A DNA stretch of 64,000 nt from Progne subis subis (Eukaryota > Chordata > Aves > Passeriformes > Hirundinidae): contig JAKJHU010000039.1 in the NCBI GenBank assembly GCA_022316685.1, forward strand, positions 6,480,308 to 6,544,307, written 5' to 3'. The notes under the pieces were generated by a model. That model ran no database searches, had not been told where the DNA came from, and saw only the letters and a list, made by a program, of their open reading frames with translations. This document shows, in pieces, positions 28,270 through 40,703 of the stretch. The stretch's first letter is position 1, and each line of letters opens with the position of its first letter. Position numbers and translations under genes: made by a program.

Positions 28270-28400
28270 ACAGAAGATAATATTTTGGCCATTTGCCACA
28301 AATGGCAGCATTATCATTAATTAAACACTACAATAAAATAAATTTTGCAGCAAATGAGGCATAAAGCACGTATTCTCCCACAAATGATTTCAAAATAGAA
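28270..28400. promoter_or_regulatory. Candidate conserved non-coding element
   Basis: Unique sequence with a near-palindromic GGCCATTTGCCACAAATGGCA (28288-28308; arms GCCATTTG and CAAATGGC around CCA), followed by a TCATTAATTAAAC homeodomain core. The dyad could be a dimer binding site or a small hairpin. No function is shown. Confidence 0.28.
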
Positions 28401-29089
28401 TGAAGGTAATAATATTCTATTGCTGTTTGTGTAGTGAAAAAATTTTAATCCATGACATATCCATCAGAAGCCACAGAAACCCATTAATGTGAACCAAATC
28501 ACTAAGTCCATATACATATTAATTCCTGTAACACAGTCTAGAGAATAACATATTTTTAGATTACTATATTCATCCCTAAGATCAGATCAAAAGCCAATCA
28601 GTAAATACAACAGCAGAACAGTCAAAGGAAAAAATTGACTATCAACACTTCCGATTTCTTAAGTCATAAAATAAGGTCTGCACTTATATATTCTACTCTT
28701 CACACAGTTCAAAATTGTCCATTTTTCTCATTATATGCTTTCTATTTTACAAAATATTCTTCTGCGGGTAGTGTGAATTCTAAAAAAAAAATGTTAATCT
28801 GACACTGAGGAAAAACAACACCAAACACCTAAAGATGATTGGGAAAGCAGAGAAGGGGAAAAGGGGTTTAATTCTGTACTCATTTGGATATCATATTCCT
28901 GGTTAATATGTAACAGAAAGCAAAGACAAGGAGACAATATAAACTGATGAATAGTCTGTCTTCAATCTTACAATAAAATTCAGATGGACTTTTCCAGAGA
29001 AGTCCTTCTTCAATAGAAACTTTTCCTGTTTCCACTGGATAATTTCAACAACTTTAACAACCTTCCCAATTAGAATGATTAGGATAAAA

Positions 29090-29119
29090 TTTTTTTTTCT
29101 CTCTCTCTCTCTTTTCTCT

Positions 29120-29164
<45 letters not shown>
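29090..29164. repeat. (CT)n plus poly(T)34 pyrimidine tract
   Basis: A 75-bp pyrimidine-only tract: T8, CT repeats, CTTTTCTC units, then 34 T (29131-29164). On the NPAS3 strand it is a purine tract. The lysine/arginine-rich minus-strand open frame across it is a repeat artefact. Confidence 0.92.
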
Positions 29165-29165
<1 letters not shown>

Positions 29166-29690
29166 TAAATACATCTATTTCTCACAATGGTTCTACTCAA
29201 TTTGGACCTGTAATGAAAAAGAGTTTTTAAACTGCTTCTTTCTGTGTCCGCCAAGAAATAATGCCTATAAGTCAAATGCATATTTTAATGCCAAATTCAT
29301 ACCTTGTGAAAATTTGGTGGAACTGTTATTTTTACTCAACAGTTGCTGTAATAATGGAATTCCTTGGGCCTTTATTCCTGTTATGCTCTATTCAGAATAT
29401 CTGAATCATGGACGTGACATCAAAATCAGATGTTCATTACAAGTAGAGACTGTAGTATCAAGTACAAGTACAATACACCCAATACTAATAGCAAACTTTA
29501 TAATGTACCACTTCATTTGCAACTTAATAGTAAAGTTTTGGTGACCTCAAACTAACCACTCAGTCTTTCAAACAATGAGCAGAACAGTTTTGGTTTGTTT
29601 ATGGGGAACCAAAGTTCAGAGTCATTTCCTTACATGAAAAATAATGATGATGTCCTGCAAGGATCCATTTATTCTAAATAGTTATTCTAT

Positions 29691-30112
29691 AGTATCGAGG
29701 AGCAGCTGAGGTCACTTGGTCTGTTCAGCCTGGAGAAAAAGTTTGAGGGGAGACCTTACTGCAGTTACAGCTTCCTGGTGAGGGGAAGAGGAGAAGCTGG
29801 CACTGATCTCCTCTCTGTGGTGACAGTGATAGGACATGAGGGAATGGCCTCAAGCTGTGTTAGGGGAGGTTTAGGTGGGATGCTAGAAAAAGGTTCCTCA
29901 CCCAGAGGGAGGTTGGGGCACTGGAGGAGGGTCCCCAGGGAAGTGGACACAGCACCAGCCTGGCAGAGCTCAAGAAGATTTTGGACAATGTTCTCAGGCA
30001 CAGGGTGTGACTCCTGAGGATGGTGCAGTGCAGGGCCAGGAGTTGGACTTGATGGTCCTTACAGGTCCATTCCAACTCAGCATACTCTGTGATTTTGTGC
30101 TTCTGTAATCTT
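29691..30112 (+). mobile_element. 5'-truncated CR1 LINE 3' end
   Basis: About 420 bp of CR1 in plus orientation, antisense to NPAS3. It opens with GAGGAGCAGCTGAGGTCAC and runs through TTCAGCCTGGAGAAAAAG, GATAGGACATGAGGGAATGG, CTCAAGCTGTGTTAGGGGAG, CCCAGGGAAGTGGA and GTTGGACTTGATGGTCCTTA. It closes with TCTGTGATTTTGTGCTTCTG, a mutated copy of the terminal octamer array. It is much better preserved than the fragment at 17310 and so probably younger. It covers the end of ORF2 and the 3' UTR with no coding ability. No clear target duplication is seen, as is usual for CR1. Confidence 0.93.
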
Positions 30113-31520
30113 GCTGACTGATTCACTGAATGACGAGAACATGACAAACTCTAAGGGACTTGAAGTGGGTGACCTGGTCTTGTAATGTGTACTAAGCATA
30201 ATTCGAAAAAAATTCACAAAAGTAATTCCTTTTAAGACCTGAGGTTGAATCTCGAAAGGGAATATGTAAAAAGTCACTCTTTTATTCTTGATGTCACCCA
30301 GACTCCTCAGTATTTCCATTTTTAACCACTTTTTGTCCCTGTGTTTCAGTGGATGAAGCCACAGAACAAAGGGTTTTATATGTTTATCAAAAATGTTCTG
30401 GAAAGTGGGAAGTAATTGGAAACCCTTTGGGTTACACTGTTTAATCACCCAACTAAAAAAATAGCAGTACCAATATATGGGAACATTGCAGGGCAGCATT
30501 AAACAGTTGGAAATTGCTAGTATTGATTTAATTATTAAAAATCATGATACAGTAACTGAAGTGAAACATGAGTTAGCATTTCAAAAACTTGCAAGCTCCT
30601 ATGGCAATGATTAATTATATCCACCAAGAGAGATGAAAAAATAACAGCACAAAGATATACAAGTTTTAATAAGCATCAATTTTTTAAAAAGTCTTACAAG
30701 AAGACACAATTGTCAAAGAGTTGTATTCAAATCATAGCTGATTTCATCTACCACAATTTTTTCTACAGGATAAAATGGAAACCACCTTAAAGCAGTGAAA
30801 GGGTTGACTTCAACTTCTAATTTGCAAAGTACATCTGCTTCATAGAGCATCTTTACAGCAGCCTCATAATAAGATAAACATGGCTTATAACTTTCACTCT
30901 CCCTTCACAAAAAACATGAAGCCCTGGCTTTATTTCTAAAACACTAATTACATGATGGGGAGAAGCCTTTAATTTCTGAGAACACACTGTAAGACAATTT
31001 GTGAGAAGAGTAAAAAAAAAAAATGCAGAAGTGCTCAAAGACGTTATTAAGGAAATAGTGCTCAAAGCACTGGCTTCTCCTATACTTCAAATCTGTTTCT
31101 GATTCTTGAGCTAGCACCACTTTAAGCAAAAGATGCAGCTTTGTCAAATGATAAAGCAACAAGACATATCACCCTGCTTCTGTTATGAAACTCCTAATGA
31201 AAAATCCCAAGGATTTCTCAATTTCGCACGTTGTATCTCCCAAAGTGTCTTAAGACAGTCTTACAATTCTTACAGAGGACTTGCTCAAATTTGTAAGTGA
31301 CTTCTGTGTGCTTTGTCAAGACAGAACTGTCAGCTTTGCTGCTCTTTGTGGCAGATGTTTGGGCATGCTTTCAGTTCTGTATTGTCCTAGCTGTAAACAG
31401 AATGAATGCAACCTGTAAATGGGATAATCTCCTCTCAGATTTGTTTCATTTATGATACCTGTTGTATAAAATATCTTAGGCACAATCAGTTGTACATATA
31501 AGAATATTACTGCTTTTCTC

Positions 31521-31588
31521 AAAAAAACAAACCAAAACAAAAAACCCAAACCAAACCAAAACAAAAAAAACCCAAAACCCCCCCACCA
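31521..31588. repeat. A/C low-complexity tract (CCAAA-type)
   Basis: Only A and C for about 68 bp: AAACC/AAAAC units ending in C7. An open frame with a run of Phe and Trp on the minus strand is a translation artefact of it. Confidence 0.85.
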
Positions 31589-31708
31589 AACTGAAACAAC
31601 AGAAAACCAATTGAACAACAGGCTGCATGTTAATACATGGAAAGTACCTACACTCTGTTCGCACTTTGGACTGTTGAAGTTTTTCTGAGAAACAAGGAAG
31701 CCACCAGT

Positions 31709-31734
31709 TTTTTTTTAAAAAAAAAAAAAAAAAA
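31709..31734. repeat. T9-A17 dyad
   Basis: Nine T directly followed by 17 A, a perfect self-complementary A/T block. It could extrude or bend, but is most likely a simple-repeat product. Confidence 0.8.
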
Positions 31735-33824
31735 GTGAATCGGCTTCAAGTGCCAAATCTTTGTAGAACTAACTCAACATGACACTATTTCTCTATGTCT
31801 TTAATCTTATGAACCATGTTAGGAGAGAATGGACTCAAAATAGAAGAATGAAGGGATACTACAGAAAAATGAAAAAGAAAGAAAACATCTGTTATTACTA
31901 CTCTGCTTTTCTAGATCTAAATCTTGAAGGATTTACATTTGATAAATACCTTGATACTGAGATCATTCTCAGGACTTTGGCTGTACTTATACCCATTGAA
32001 TAAGCATGCCCCAACAACTCTTGGTGAAACAGCTTCTTGCTGGGTATCACCACCAGTTCAATATTTTTTATAAGTAAATAAGTGGGTTTTCTTTTAGAAA
32101 TAATAATTTTGCATGTTGAACTTTTGGAAGATCCTATCCTTGATAGATGAAATAACTTTTAACCTTTCAGTTCATATTAAATGGGAGGTTCCGCAGCCCA
32201 TGTGAAGTTTCAAGACATTAATTTACATTTAATAGCTCACTGCAAACAGAATCACTGTTCCCAAGCATCTTAGTCAGATCAGTTTGTACAGATAGAGCTA
32301 CTGGATCTATTGGGGTAAAAGCCTTTTTACTTCCTAAGTTTTCTTATTACACTTGGAATAATGTGACATGAGAATAATAATTTTCTTTTTCTCCCTTTGT
32401 GGAGCCAAACACAGCTATCTGAATCAGAGCATGTTTCTTGATGAGCAGGTCAGTGAGAGAAATGATGAGCTGAAGAACTACATTGACAGCTAAACCAATC
32501 GTATAATTAGAAAAATTAAAGCTGTTTAGGTACTGAGTAGCGCTCCAAATACTCTGGTTTTCAGCCAAGGCCTCCACTCTTTCACTTAAGTCTATTCCCA
32601 AACCCAGAAAATTGGTTGGTTTAGCTGTTGTTCCTCATTTCATCATGTGTGAGAGGAACTCAGAAAGGAAGGCACGGAAACACAGCATATCCACTACATA
32701 AGGACATTTGCCTGGCCAAGGATGAGAAGCTGTATGGTAAAGAACCAATGTGTTTCAGAGGCAAAAATTTCATCTATTCGTATGTCATCACTGTTATTTC
32801 AGTGTCAGTATCTGATAGATGAGGTAAGCGTCCTTGGAATCGCCAATTTAGGATGTAAATTTCTATCATGCTTATATTTTGTGCCTTCATTTTGGAATGC
32901 TTACAAATAACAAAATTTTCCAAAGATTTTTGGTTAAAACTTCTCAGTTGTGGAAATTTTTATGAGAAAGAAAAAATCATTTTATAAATTACTGCTTAAG
33001 GTCTCTTCTAGTTAAGTAATTTATCAGAAGTCACTGCACCCCAGCTACTCTGGTTTTTTACTACTCTAAGTAACGGGTGACAAACTGAATGAAGTGTCTT
33101 CTAAAAAAGTGAACTGCATACTCTTTGTGTTCCCTGTATAGAATAGAAAGTGCAGACTGTATCTTAAGATATGGCAGACCATTTCCTACAGAGAAGTAAG
33201 GTGCTTATCTGATGCTAAAACGGCATAATTTTTCTTTCCATGGCTAGACTGCAGGATGCAATCCAAACTCTAAACTGGCAGCGGGGGGTTGGGGAATGGA
33301 ATGTGGATGGTAATTCTGATTTCACAGCTGAGCAATAAAATCTCCTGTAGGTTAGTTCCCATGAAAGAACTAATAAGGACACTTGTTTTCAATCACAGAT
33401 GCTGTCTTCTCAGTCCTGTTCAGAAGTGCTTTATTCAGAGTTTCCCCAATCAATATTTTGACTTTGAGAGGCAGAGCTATTAGAGGTTACTTAGTTGGAG
33501 AGGGGGAATGCCAGGTCTTGAGCCTGGTTTGTCAAAGAAGGTGAGAGGAAAAAAAAAAAGATGCAAAGGAACAGTGTACATTCCCACCCTAGCTGGTAAT
33601 CTAATTTTCTACTATTTTATTGTCTGCTAAACATATTTTATAGATTAGAAAACATGCCATCCCAAAACACTGGAGAAACATAACATGGAGAATATGGTCA
33701 TGGTATGATAACTTTTCTCTAAAATGAGCAACAGTATTCTGGGATGAATTCCTGTCCTGGGATGTAACCCTTAGCAAACTAAAATATATTCCTTTGTCTA
33801 CTATACAGAATGATTGGTTAGCTA

Positions 33825-33830
33825 AGTCAC
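33825..33830. repeat. Target-site duplication, left copy (AGTCAC)
   Basis: Six bases directly before the LTR's TG end, identical to the six bases after its CA end. Confidence 0.88.
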
Positions 33831-34157
33831 TGTGGGCCTGATATTTCTGGGTCTGAGAGATTTCAGCCTGCTAGCAGCTGCTAACTTTTTCCCAAGGAAA
33901 AGTTTCTCAAGAAAGCTTCTTCTCAAAGCAATCTTGGCAAAACAGCTATCCTTTCCCAAAATAATCTTAGTCCAGGTGGTGTTTTGCTGTTTCTCTGGTT
34001 TCACCAATGTGATTAGAGATTCACCAATCACATTAAGTCGGTATCAGAACGCCTTATAAAAGGTGGTAAGAATTAGACAATAAAGTCTTTTTTCTATGCT
34101 CTTTGCCTTCTGAAATATTTGGAGTCTCTCATCTTTCTGTCTTGTCCTACAACCACA
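33831..34157 (+). mobile_element. Solo LTR of an endogenous retrovirus (class II/alpharetrovirus-like)
   Basis: A 327-bp LTR bounded by TGTGG...CCACA, a perfect 5-bp terminal inverted repeat with canonical TG/CA ends. It is flanked by an identical 6-bp direct repeat AGTCAC (33825-33830 and 34158-34163), the duplication length usual for class II (ERVK/alpharetrovirus) integrases. Two CCAAT boxes (34004-34008, 34024-34028) lie upstream of a TATA box (TTATAAA, 34054-34060), and an AATAAA signal follows 25 bp later (34079-34084). A TATA box this close to AATAAA implies a short R region, as in alpharetroviral LTRs. No internal retroviral sequence or second LTR is present, so it is a recombination-derived solo LTR. 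It is antisense to NPAS3, the orientation usually tolerated in introns. The lineage is inferred; the ends and duplication are seen directly. Confidence 0.9.
34054..34084 (+). promoter_or_regulatory. LTR core promoter (TATA) and poly(A) signal
   Basis: TTATAAA at 34054-34060 and AATAAA at 34079-34084. Transcription would start near 34085 and cleavage would fall near 34100, giving a very short R. Both signals are intact, so antisense transcription from within NPAS3 is possible but not shown. Confidence 0.7.
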
Positions 34158-34163
34158 AGTCAC
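34158..34163. repeat. Target-site duplication, right copy (AGTCAC)
   Basis: Six bases directly after the LTR's CA end. The perfect match to 33825-33830 shows that one integration made both and that the flanks have not been rearranged. Confidence 0.88.
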
Positions 34164-35355
34164 AATTTGGATCTTTGCAGCAGGCTAGGAGGAAAATAGA
34201 GTAGATGGATATATATATTTAGGTATGATAATAGCAGGAAAGAATACAACTTTAATTCCAAGTTGTAAAGTAAAATAACATGACTTATGAATACTTCAAA
34301 ATCCATTTCAAGCATCAGTTTGGTTTTGCTTCTCCTTCCAAAAAGGTTAAAAACTTGTTCTACCTAACACAAACATAGGGTGAGAGAATATAGTCTCATC
34401 ACCATAAAAAACTGACAGATGAAGGCTAGTGTTCTTTACAGTTCAAATACTTAAGAAAACTTTATTAAACAATGTTTATTACTTGAATTTCTAATCACAG
34501 TGGATGACTGCCCTCTTATCATCTGTTTTCTGTCCACAGTATGAAGCTATCTCTTTTAGGAAGATGAAGTGCATGGCAGCTTATATTTTGTTGGATATTC
34601 TTCAGTTTGGCTACAAATCCTTACAGAAATTCCGCTTAATGTGCTTAAGGGTTATATCCTAATTGATTTTACTTCATATGCCTTTGTTTTTAGGATTATT
34701 ATTGCTTGTTAGCTACAGTTGCTTGCCTTCCAAATGCTGTTCTGCCTAACATATCTTATTTACTAGAAGAACAAACCAACAAAGAAAAATGTCTGCATTT
34801 AGTTAGCTCTGCTCATACCTTGAAGCCAGAAATTTCTAAAAGTCATCAGTTTAGCAGTCTTTTTGCAGCTCCCACTATCATTGGCAGCAATCAAAACAAT
34901 TTTTATATAAAAGTAATAATAAAAGAAAAATTTCTCTCTTACTCCAGATATTTGTTTTACATTAATACAATTTTACATTAGTGCTTCTCACTATTTTCTT
35001 TTTACTTCATCCATTTGGTATTCATCTACTTTTGATCTCACACACTGGGTAAGGACACTGTTTGCACCATGTTCAGGATGAAGCTTTCATTAAAGCTATT
35101 TTTTAGGACTGCTTCCTACCAATATAGAAGCCAAACTGAACAGAGTGGTTATTTATTTGATAAGAAGGAAAATAAAGCACAGAAAAATATTTTATTTTAC
35201 AATCAAAAAGATCCTTCTACATCTTGAGAGAGGAAGCAAAATATCAGATAATTTTAAAAAAATGTTTTTAAAAGTAATACAAGATTAAGTAGTAGATACT
35301 GAATTGTAATTAATGATATTTTCATTAAATTGGTCTATTTACAACATTTAGCTGC

Positions 35356-35373
35356 TTTTTTTTTTTTTTTTTT
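35356..35373. repeat. Poly(T) run of 18
   Basis: 18 T following GCTGC. A simple homopolymer. Confidence 0.82.
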
Positions 35374-35750
35374 AATAGCTGATTAGGCAGTAAGATTTGT
35401 TTTAGTATGTATTAATTCTTTTGTATTATAGATTGTAAATTTCTGTTAAAAGATGAAGTGGTTTTGCTTTTATTTTAGAAAAACAGCCAAATAAGTTACC
35501 TATATGCCAAATGAAAACTTTACAGTTGCTAAAATTACTTTCACCTCTTGATTCAAAGTGGGTGTTTTTGAGTTGCAAACTATAACTCCCAATTCCTTTT
35601 GGCCAACTCTGTATGCATCTGACTGATTATTTGTTTAGTAGCACTCAGTGAGCACACTGAACAGGGCAGGTTTGTTCTGCTGATGACTTTATTACCCATC
35701 TGCCACAAAGCATGGCTGTGATATAATTCATTCTATTTACCCTAAAAAAA

Positions 35751-35763
35751 CAACAACAACAAC
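35751..35763. repeat. (CAA)n short microsatellite
   Basis: Four CAA units after an A7 run. Confidence 0.75.
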
Positions 35764-36469
35764 ATCACTTCTCATGGGTGTGCAGTGTTATGAGAGGGAA
35801 AAATAATTTGACATTCCATCTTTCAATGTCTTTTGCCTGTATGCAGGGAAAAATTATGTAGATATAGTCCTTTCATTAGAAACAGTGCAATAAAACTAGT
35901 ACTTCTTCCCTGAATATATAGCACCAAGGAGACATCCCAGCATTTGGAATGTACTAATTTCCGAAATAAAATTAACCAGTGATATAACCGCTTCATAATT
36001 TGAAAGGTTTTAGATTTTGTTTTATTTTACAGGATATTTTTGGTAGTTCTGATTTAGGTTAGACTTCTGTCAGGTTGAAGGGTTTTATTTAGTTTATTTT
36101 TGTAATAAGCCTGCATGAAGGGTTCGCTTCTCTGTAAGACACCCCAAAACATGTAAGCACTTTCCCTTCAAAATCCTCCACCAATCTTTCTTTCATCAAT
36201 CTTTACAGCACAGTAAAGAAACACAGCTATAAGACAGGATGCTGAATGCTTAGAAACTGTTACAGAGATAGACTGAAATGTGCATATGTGCACGCTCACA
36301 GGGAGACCGTGGGCGGGGCAGGTGAGGAGGAAAAACCTGAATAACAATGATTTCTGAAAGCTGAGGTTAGAAACAAACATGCGTTTAAACAGTGCACACA
36401 TTTGTACCATTCTTTCTGAAATTTAGATAAAACCAAACTGAAGGTATGTGGTAAGCTAAGCATGGTACA

Positions 36470-36590
36470 TCAATATTTATGCTGCTTGGAATTTATGAAC
36501 CAGCAAGCTCCTATGCAAATATTCCAGTTACATAAAGGTAACATTGTTTTCTGCACATCATGCTTCAAGTCATGTGTTCTGAAATAGAGA
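36470..36590. promoter_or_regulatory. Candidate conserved non-coding element (POU octamer)
   Basis: A unique block with ATGCAAAT (36513-36520) followed by ATTCCAG (TEAD-like) and surrounded by complex sequence free of simple repeats. It looks enhancer-like; conservation is unknown. Confidence 0.25.
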
Positions 36591-38039
36591 TTTCAAGAGT
36601 ATACTGGCCTTCTTGAATTTTTATTTTATTTAGAAAGCTGTCATTTACAAGGCCAAGCCTATATTCAAAAAACTCCTGTTTTAATGATGATGCATATTAT
36701 TTATTGCATGTACTAGCTATGAATACATTATTTTAACAATGCTTAAAATTGGCTGGGAAATCTACAAGCATCCCCTTCCTTCTCATGTGGAGTGATCAAA
36801 TCCTGCTCAGCAATTTCTCTGTGTGAGACACTGAAATGAAGCAAGTAACACATTTCTCATTACTCTGACAGAGATGGCTATTTATTCTAAGTTCTTTGCT
36901 ATTTTCATAAACAATAAATTTAAGAATAAATTTTTCTACAAATTCTGGGTAGTTCTGCAGGGACAATTTTCAGTTCTGTCAAGAGAAGCCAAAGCAATAT
37001 TCCTGTGTCATGTTTACAGCCATCTGTGTGGATGCAAAGTCAGGTTTGGGAAGCTTTGATCTTGATAAGGTGCAGATATTTTGATGTGAAGGATAACTTG
37101 AAAGAACAAGAAAGAAAGAACTTGAAAGAACAAATAGATTAAAATTCTATGTGCTGGGAAGAAATGGTCAGAAAGTTAAGGCTCATTTCAAAATAGGTTT
37201 TCTAACCGTAAGCAGATACTTATTAAAACAACAGTAGCCAAATTTGGAAAGACTACACCTCCTAGTATCTTGTTCATGTCAATAACTCGTGAAGACAGCT
37301 TTACGAAATGAAAGAAACACAAAACCCAAGCCAAACCCCCCTGAAAAAGTCACAGTTCTTATAACTGGAAGGGAAACTAAACTTAAAATATAGAAATATC
37401 AGAATCCCATTAAAATATTTTCTGATTGCTTGATAAACCGAAGAGAAAGCTTTTCTTACTGCTTCCAGGTTTTGTAACTATCATGGTAGGTGTGATTGTT
37501 AAATGGATACAGTCACAGCTTTCATGGTGTGGCTACTCAGAGAGGCAGAAACGACAAAAAGGAGGAGAGGGGGGGAAAGTGGGTTTCCCTGAGGTCAGTG
37601 GTCAAACATATACTTGTATCATGATTTCATTATATAGGTGCAAGAGTTATGAGGATCCTCTTGGAAGAAGAGGGCATGCAAACACCTGTCCAAGAGTAGT
37701 AATAGCTCAGGAACTGTGGAAAACACAGATTCAGAAAGGATACAAATGCTTATTGTCATCTGTGCATTTGTCATTGTGAGAGAAGGGAACTCCAGACTTT
37801 TATTTTTTTGGTAAAAGCATGGTATCAGATCTCTGAAATGCTCCTAAGCATATATGACGCCTTAATAACTGTTAAATATCACACATCTCTTAGTAGCTTG
37901 CACTTAATAGACACCTTCTAAATCAACAAGGTGAAAACTGTGATATAAAAATTCATGAAAACCTCAAGAGTGGATGATTAAATAGAAATCAGACAGTTTT
38001 GCTCTCATTCTGCTGGAAATAAACCAGAAACTAGAACTT

Positions 38040-38058
38040 AAAAAAAAAAAAAAAAAAA
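38040..38058. repeat. Poly(A) run of 19
   Basis: 19 consecutive A. A simple homopolymer with no transposon body recognised beside it. Confidence 0.82.
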
Positions 38059-40663
38059 TCCTTTAGTAAAGAAACATCTAATTCCCTTCCTTGAAATCTT
38101 ATATGTGAGGAGGGATATAGGAATGATTTTCTTTTGTTTGTCACACAAATCTCCAGAAATTCCAGTAATTCATAGCTTAACTATTTCCCAATGCATCATG
38201 AATCAAACACGCCTTGAAAGAAAAGTTATCTCACTTTTTAAAATCATGGGAATACTAGAGTTTTGTAGATTTGTAATTTCAACTGGAAAATGTAATTTTC
38301 CATAATATTCCTTGTGTCCTCAGATTAGATATAAATTACTAGACAAAAGTTCTTGTTGCTATTGAAATTTTAATTCACTTTATGACAGGTAAGGACTCGA
38401 ATATCTGACACCAGCTTTACAAATTAAGAAGTCATCCACTCTCCTGATATCTCTTTTCAGGATAAATCACCTAAGGATATTTTTCATGAAAAAGTATTGG
38501 TTTCTACCTGTTTCCTAGAGAGGAAAAGATCACAAAGCTGTATCTTTTGCCCTCAGTTTTGCCAGTTCTGTGGTGAGGTTATCCTCCATTCTTTATTTGT
38601 ATAAAAATGTTTCAATATAGTACATGACTTCAAACATGTATCATGTGTTGTGAGAGTGTCTGGACAATAGGAAATGGCAAGTAATGCAGGGCTTGGGGCT
38701 CAGTTTCAAATTTATCATCTAGAAGCACATTCTCAAGTGGCTGACTAACATTATCTGTCTCTTCTTCCTATAACTAAACACATCCATGTGAAATGCACCC
38801 TACTGTGCTCACATCCCCCTCCCCACAATCTTAATTTTATTTATTGAAATTTCCCTCTTTTATTTAATGTACAGAGAAAAGTTATTTTGCACTGCCACCA
38901 CTGCAGGAGCTTTTTAAATGATTCAAGGAAGTATAGCTTTCATTTAGGTTTGTGCCCTCCAGTCTGTTTATACTGGTCGATACACTTGTCTGAAAAATAT
39001 AATGGATTAGCACATCATTCAACAAACTAGTCAGAAGGCAAGCTCAAGGCGACAGAGACCAAAAAGTAAATTACAGCCAGCAGAAGGGACAGGCCAAGCC
39101 TACAGCTAGGAAACATCATATCACTACAAAACCTTCTGTGAGAATGTTACTTGAACTGAAATGGGTGAAAATTTTACACTGAAATATAATAAAACAATGA
39201 ACTCCATGATTTCATACAAAACTATAAATTGTTAAGTTTATGACATATAATGCAAAATGTGATTCTCACAAACAGTGCACACTAGTCATACCTCCTATCA
39301 ACAACAGACACAGATTACTCTGTAACGTGAAAGGAGTACTTTGTCTCCCGTTTAGTACTTCCTATTTCAGTGCTTATTTAACATATTTAAATATGTGCCA
39401 AACCAAACATGACAAAAAGTATATAATGAAAAACCTTTGAAAATATATCTTATATAGGTAGAACAAACATATACAAAGATGCAATACAATGATAGAGATG
39501 GAAGGTCATGTTCTTTAGCATAGAAAACCTATCTAGTTTTCCTGGATAAACTTCAAGGTGAAGTTAATTAGCTATGATTTTTTGCATATATGTAATTAAC
39601 TAAACTACTTTGTACAACTGATAATTGTGGATTATTTTTCTTTTTGAACTTCTAGTAGTTGACTAGAAAACTAAAATCAAATTACTCCACTTCTACTTTA
39701 AAATTTGCAAGAGTGTAATTTGCAGTAGTCACTTTAGTTACGTAACACATAAATCTTTTCACCTTTAAAAAGAGAAAAGAGCCATAACAATGTCATAGAA
39801 GTTGAAGAATATCATACTGTCTGATGCTTGAAAATTCCTCTCTGACCAGGCTGTCAGCATCCACATCATACTACTATAATAACTTTTCAGAAAATTAACA
39901 CAGTAGATGAAATTCTCTGCTGAGGTAGACCCCTTAGCTCAAGTGGAGGTATGTCAAGAGGAGTTGTGTGTGCTATGCTGGAAGGTATAAATCACACCAT
40001 ATGACTATTAAGTAAATTCTTGAAAAGAGTTGGAAACGACCTAGCAGACGCATCAGCAGAGGAGAATGAGAAACCACCTGTCATGTTGCTTCCAAAGTCA
40101 TGTATCTGTGGGAGAGAAAGCCATCTCTGTAGAAGGTGAACCGGCACTATCATTCCTTTTCTACATTTCCATTCAGCTGTGCTTATGCATCAATTAGTTT
40201 TGCCTTACTCCTGCTATTTTCAGTTGTGCTTGTGTCTTACACAGGACTGCAGGTATCAGGAAAGATAAGGCCAGCATTTCAGATTTCCCTCATGGCCATA
40301 GCCTTAGTTTCTTTTATTCACAAGATGAACAGAAGCAGATGATTTCTGGAACTCAATTTGCCTATCTCTATTCCCCAGCTCTCACCACACAGAGTCACAT
40401 TTGAACACCTTTTCTAGGATTCTAGAAGGAGGTCATGCCATAGAGCAATGGTCTTTGAAAGGAATTCCCAAACTTTTAAATTCATAATAGATGCTTACTG
40501 TTATAGGAGCCAAAGGAGCAAATGGGAAGCAAGTGTTTGTTTTTTGGACCACTGACAGTTTGCTTAACCTAGGTTATTTCTGCTCCAGCACTGTGTCATG
40601 CCCCTATAAAGTGAGGAAACCTCTTGTAACTTTACGGATAAAATCAAGTGCATTTGGATTAAA

Positions 40664-40703
40664 TTCAAATATACTGTATAGTATAAATTTCAAATATACT
40701 GTA
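40664..40703. repeat. 25-bp-period local duplication
   Basis: TTCAAATATACTGTA occurs at 40664-40678 and 40689-40703, 25 bp apart, with related AT-rich sequence between. It is a small tandem duplication, probably from replication slippage. Confidence 0.8.

Larger units (their letters stand above)
17437..29690 (-). other. NPAS3 intron with homopolymer and microsatellite islands
   Basis: About 12.3 kb without a recognisable exon, RNA gene or transposon. It holds most of the longest simple repeats in the window (poly-A at 19151, poly-T at 19416 and 20201, CTA/ATA repeat at 22361, CT/poly-T at 29090), each listed separately. CNE-like unique patches lie at 24780-24990 and 28270-28400. A 15-bp direct repeat (AGAACTGCATGAGTT) sits at 26563-26577 and 26601-26615. 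Confidence 0.6.
30113..33824 (-). other. NPAS3 intron between CR1 and the solo LTR
   Basis: Unique AT-rich sequence with two A-rich low-complexity stretches (31521-31588 and 31709-31734). Open frames such as the 140-codon minus frame over 30077-30499 show no family resemblance, and part of that one lies in the CR1 tail. No exon or RNA gene is visible. Confidence 0.6.

Noticed and set aside
30077..30499. 140-codon minus-strand open frame
   Set aside because: Its start lies in intron and its end runs into the CR1 tail in antisense; no homology seen.
33832..34059. 75-codon plus-strand open frame inside the solo LTR
   Set aside because: It lies in LTR U3 regulatory sequence; class II avian LTRs of this size are not expected to encode protein.
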